A stretch of 64,000 nt of DNA, from assembly GCA_022885665.1 (NCBI GenBank), contig JAGQDJ010000202.1, forward strand, positions 992,001-1,056,000, given 5' to 3'. This DNA comes from Triops longicaudatus. Lineage: Eukaryota > Arthropoda > Branchiopoda > Notostraca > Triopsidae. Position numbers and translations under genes: made by a program. The notes beneath the pieces were generated by a model that searched no databases, was not told where the DNA came from, and was given only the letters and a program-made list of their open reading frames with translations. Positions 60,539 through 64,000 of this stretch are shown in pieces; position 1 is the first letter of the stretch; each line of letters opens with the position of its first letter.

Positions 60539-61191
60539 GTTGAATTTGCAAATGATTAAATACTGCACTTTACATTATTTACTTCCGGAGCTGTTCCATT
60601 CTTCAACGTTTATGCAACGTGGACCTTTGTTTACCGTCTTTAATGATCCAGAACATACGTTCACACCATCTATTGCGTAATTTTGTAGGCGCGCGTCATC
60701 TAACCGAATACGTACGGAAACGAATTGACATAACTTGCGAATGTACGTTAAGTCAATGACTGTTCTACGTGTTGATTGCTTAAGGTAATAAATAATTAAT
60801 ATTTCTAGTAGTAATTTTAGTTAGCTGATTAAAACTGACACTCCGTACGCCATCCTTTCGAGTGTCAATTTGATATTCGTTTCTCCAACCCCCCAAAAGT
60901 AGGAATAACTTTAAGAACTTCAGTTTTAAGCTAAAAAAGGTGCTACTCATATTTTATAAGAGATAATTTTCAGGTGGTTTATTAGCTTAAAATAACAATG
61001 ATTTTATTTTCTGGATACATTTTAATAATTCGAAATGTTCGCGCCGAAACTTGCCAAGCACTGAACCGCGAATTACACCCATTACCTCATTTGGCTGCAA
61101 TTCGGTTTAATCCCACGTGTTCGTGTTTATCTGTAGTGGGAAGTAGTAAAACATTTCAAAACTTTAAGTTGAACGAAATTGAACGAGTTCC
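60539..61191. promoter_or_regulatory. Probable bidirectional promoter of RFT1 and KRI1
   Basis: There are 653 bp between the two divergent start codons. It contains ATTGCGTAAT at 60672-60681, close to the C/EBP and PAR-bZIP palindrome, and a GC-rich GGCGCGCGTCATC just to its right (from about 60688), both unusual in this AT-rich sequence. A possible 3' splice site (TTTTCAG ending at 60973) could belong to a 5'-UTR intron of KRI1. Transcription starts cannot be placed from sequence alone. Confidence 0.6.
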
Positions 61192-64000
61192 ATGGCTAAA
61201 AATTCCAAGAAAGCTCTGATGATGGACGATGAGTCAGAAGAAGAAAATATCGGCTTCAGTGTAAACAAAGAATATGCCGATAAGTATAACAAATGGAGGG
61301 AGAAAGAAGAGTTCCAGAAGCGTAAGATATTGGACGTAATTCGTAATTAAATCCTTAATTATTTTCTTAATAAAACTAGTCAAGGACCGATATGGAGATA
61401 GTGCTGCCCTTTTGAAAGATAATGAAGATGAAGAAACGTCTTCAACCTCTGAAAGTGAAGACGAAGAAGGCGAAGTTCGTTTATCTATTCCTACAAATAT
61501 TATCACCGTTTTGGAACTTTTGTAACATGTTCTACCTTAAACATTAAAGGCATGGACCGAAGAAATGGACAGAGATTTCTTCAAGACCCTCGCTTCGTTG
61601 AAGAAAAAGGACACCAAAATATATGATCCCAATAGCCGATTTTTTGAAAACAATGAAATCGATTTAACTGCCAGATTTAAAAAGGGTTCGAAAAAAGAAG
61701 AAAAACCCATGTACATACGTGACTACCAGCGTCAGCTTTTACTTGAAAAGGGCGGGCAAATAAGTGACGAAGGTAAAATTCGGAGCATTTATTTCATCTC
61801 ATCAAATATCCTTAAAACAGTCGAAGTAATAATTCCGTTCAGAACTGTCATCGCAGTCTTTCTCCCGTATTCTTTTTTCTTTTAGTACATTTCAGAGCGT
61901 TTATTTGTGTTAGTCACATGTGTGTAATCACTACATTTTTTGCATATGTAGAAGAGGAAAAACCCAAAACCTATGTGCAAGAGCAGCAAGAATTGAAAAA
62001 CAGCTTCAAATCTGCGTTCACGGACGGCGATAATTCCGAGGATGATCTGCTCGTCAAGCGAGAGAAAACACAAGCCGAGAAAAACCAAGAAGAAGCGGAA
62101 TACAAAGCATGGCTGAAAGGTCAAAAGGAGTCAATCAACGACCCATCAGCGAAGGCTGAACTTCAACCATTGCGTGAATTTTGGACTAATCCCAAACTGG
62201 ACAAAGAGGAAGCCTTCTTACGAGATTACATTCTCAATAAACGCTACTTGGATTCAAAAGACGACACTTATATTCCAACGTACGATGAAATTGTTCACGA
62301 TTCCGAAGGCGATCTGTCAGAAGATGAGAAAACTCTTGAACAGCAAGCCGAGTTTGAACACAAATTCAATTTCCGCTTTGAAGAACCGGATCCCGAATTC
62401 GTAATTTTTTTTTCTATTTAAGTGCAAGCTTTTGCTGGTGTGTTTCTTGACAAATTTTACTTTACGAATTATTTATTGCTGTTTAGATTAAGCGTTACCC
62501 TCGTACAATCGAAGATTCCTTAAGAAGAAAAGATACTTCGCGTAAACAAAAGCGAGATGAAGTAAAAGAGCGTAAAAAACAAGAGAAAGAAGCCATGAAA
62601 GATGAGTTGAAACAGCTGAAACTCATGAAGCGCAGAGAAATCGAAGAAAAATTGGATAAACTGAAAGAAATCACAGGAAATGAAAATTTGGGCTTTCAAG
62701 TATTGTACTTCTGATAAATATATCCGATACTTTGCTAAATGGTTGATTGAATTATAGCAAGACATTTTTGATGAAGACTTCGACCCCGAGAAGCATGATA
62801 AACTTATGCAAGAAGTTTTTAATGAAGATTACTACGCTGTTGATGAAGGCGAAACAAAACCTGAGTTTCCAGATGAGGAAGAACTCGATATTGGTACAAC
62901 CCTTTGTGCTTTTTCATCGTTTTCTCTTTCGATTATATACATTTCTTAAAGCAATTGGACGAATGTACACGGGACAAATGCAGGAAAGGAACGCGTTTTA
63001 ATTTTTTTATTGTTTCGTCCAGAAAACTGGGATGCTTATGAGGGGGTGGATGAAGCAGGCATTACTAACGGTGGAGAGGAAAACTACGGTGAAGATGGAA
63101 ATTACGACGGTCCTCATTGTGAAGATCCAGATTTCAACGTAAGGCAAACCACTCTAATAATTTTGTATCTTGTTTAGCCATCCATTCAACTCACGATCAC
63201 TTGTTTCCTTCATTTAATATTACAGACTTACGTTTCACTTATATCCCTTTCTTTATTGCCTTGTAGATGGATTGCGACTACGATGAAAACCAAAAGAAAT
63301 CACTTCAAGAAGAAATTTTGGCCATGACGGGTCCTCGAAAAAAGAACCGTCGTCAGTCTTTGTTTGCCAAAGCTGTTCAAAAGAAAAAACCTGCCTTTGA
63401 CCCCGAAATGCATAAGAAATTTGACAATTATATTGACGAGTACTATAAGTTAGACTTTGAGGATATTGTTGGTGACTTGCCAGTGCGATTTAAGTATCGG
63501 ACAACTGTGCCCAATGACTTTGGTCTCGATGTCGAAGAGGTAAAAATATATATTTAAAAAAGTCGTTACCATATCGCATAATTATTTTTTATGTATAGAT
63601 TCTCTTAGCTCGCGATAAGGAGTTAAATAAGTGGTGTTCGGTCAAAAAAACCTGTCAATATAGGATGGATGACGAAGAAATCCGAGACCAGAAAGCCTAC
63701 AGCAGCAAAAAGAACAACATTATGCTCAAAAAGAAAATTCTCACCAGTATCTTTTCTGAGTAAGAAGAATCAAAAACGTAAAATTCTCAGCGTTTTATCA
63801 TATTTTTTTAAAATCTAGAAATCCAGAAGAGCAACTAGCTGAAGAACAAGAGGAGAGAAAAGAAAAGCGTAAAAAGCGAAAGAAAAATTTAAGTGAAAGC
63901 GAAAATCCAGTTATACGTAAACCAAGTGAACAAGTAGCGGCTCCCAGCAAGAAACTCAAGTTGGAAACAGAAAGCGACGAGAAACCTGTTATATCACCGT
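61192..64000 (+). CDS. KRI1: KRI1 homologue, nucleolar 40S ribosome biogenesis factor (3' end outside window)
   Basis: KRI1 is a nucleolar protein needed for small-subunit ribosome assembly; in yeast it works with Krr1. Visible exons are 61192-61321, 61380-61474, 61550-61772, 61952-62400, 62487-62699, 62758-62893, 63023-63138, 63267-63539, 63599-63759 and 63819 to the edge. All phases agree, giving 659 codons; the human protein is about 700 residues. Family landmarks run in order: NKEYADKY then LKDRYGD near residue 50, [15 protein letters not shown], the basic coiled core starting [16 protein letters not shown] (residue 300), [20 protein letters not shown], and the C-terminal domain with [16 protein letters not shown] (506-521), [13 protein letters not shown] and [15 protein letters not shown]. 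The protein alternates acidic Glu/Asp and basic Lys/Arg runs, typical of nucleolar factors. Introns are 58-179 nt. The chosen ATG begins the family N-terminus and has G at +4. A 73-residue upstream ORF (60998-61219) overlaps this start in another frame. Confidence 0.96.

Noticed and set aside
61070..61180. WD40-blade-like peptide in the KRI1 upstream ORF (LAAIRFNPTCSCL)
   Set aside because: A single blade-like stretch with no neighbouring repeats; most likely coincidence.
1..64000. Search for tRNA, rRNA, snRNA, intron-hosted snoRNA and CRISPR arrays
   Set aside because: No B-box-like sequence with a cloverleaf, no C/D boxes in KRI1 or RFT1 introns, and no spaced direct repeats were found by eye.

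Overview
This is animal nuclear DNA, AT-rich, most likely from an invertebrate; I cannot fix the phylum. Three multi-exon protein-coding genes can be supported, all with canonical GT-AG introns. No rRNA or tRNA gene, CRISPR array or intact transposon gene was found.

Right end (56.5-64 kb): two compact housekeeping genes stand head to head. RFT1 (minus, 60538 to 56468, 9 exons, 549 codons, apparently complete) encodes the ER membrane protein linked to flipping Man5GlcNAc2-PP-dolichol. KRI1 (plus, from 61192, 10 exons, cut by the window edge) encodes a nucleolar ribosome-assembly factor. Their start codons are 653 bp apart, so the gap is probably a shared two-way promoter. All their introns are under 800 nt.

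Left 40 kb: this looks like a gene desert but is mostly intron. Three small minus-strand exons with matching phases and strong splice sites (40305-40209, 15147-15006 and 534-467) join into the N-terminus of a secreted protein: a signal peptide, then a cysteine-containing domain I recognise as DUF7044-like. Its first two introns in the window are about 25.1 kb and 14.5 kb. The rest of the gene lies beyond the left edge.

Middle (40.3-56.5 kb): upstream flank of the secreted-protein gene and downstream flank of RFT1. It holds microsatellites, palindromes and a few exon-like pieces, none of which I can assign to a gene.

The large introns contain short hairpins, a same-strand cluster of GGCGTGG boxes, CRE-like palindromes, faint pogo/Tigger-like fragments, and an apparent recurring pattern of purine-rich, AT-rich and pyrimidine-rich blocks.
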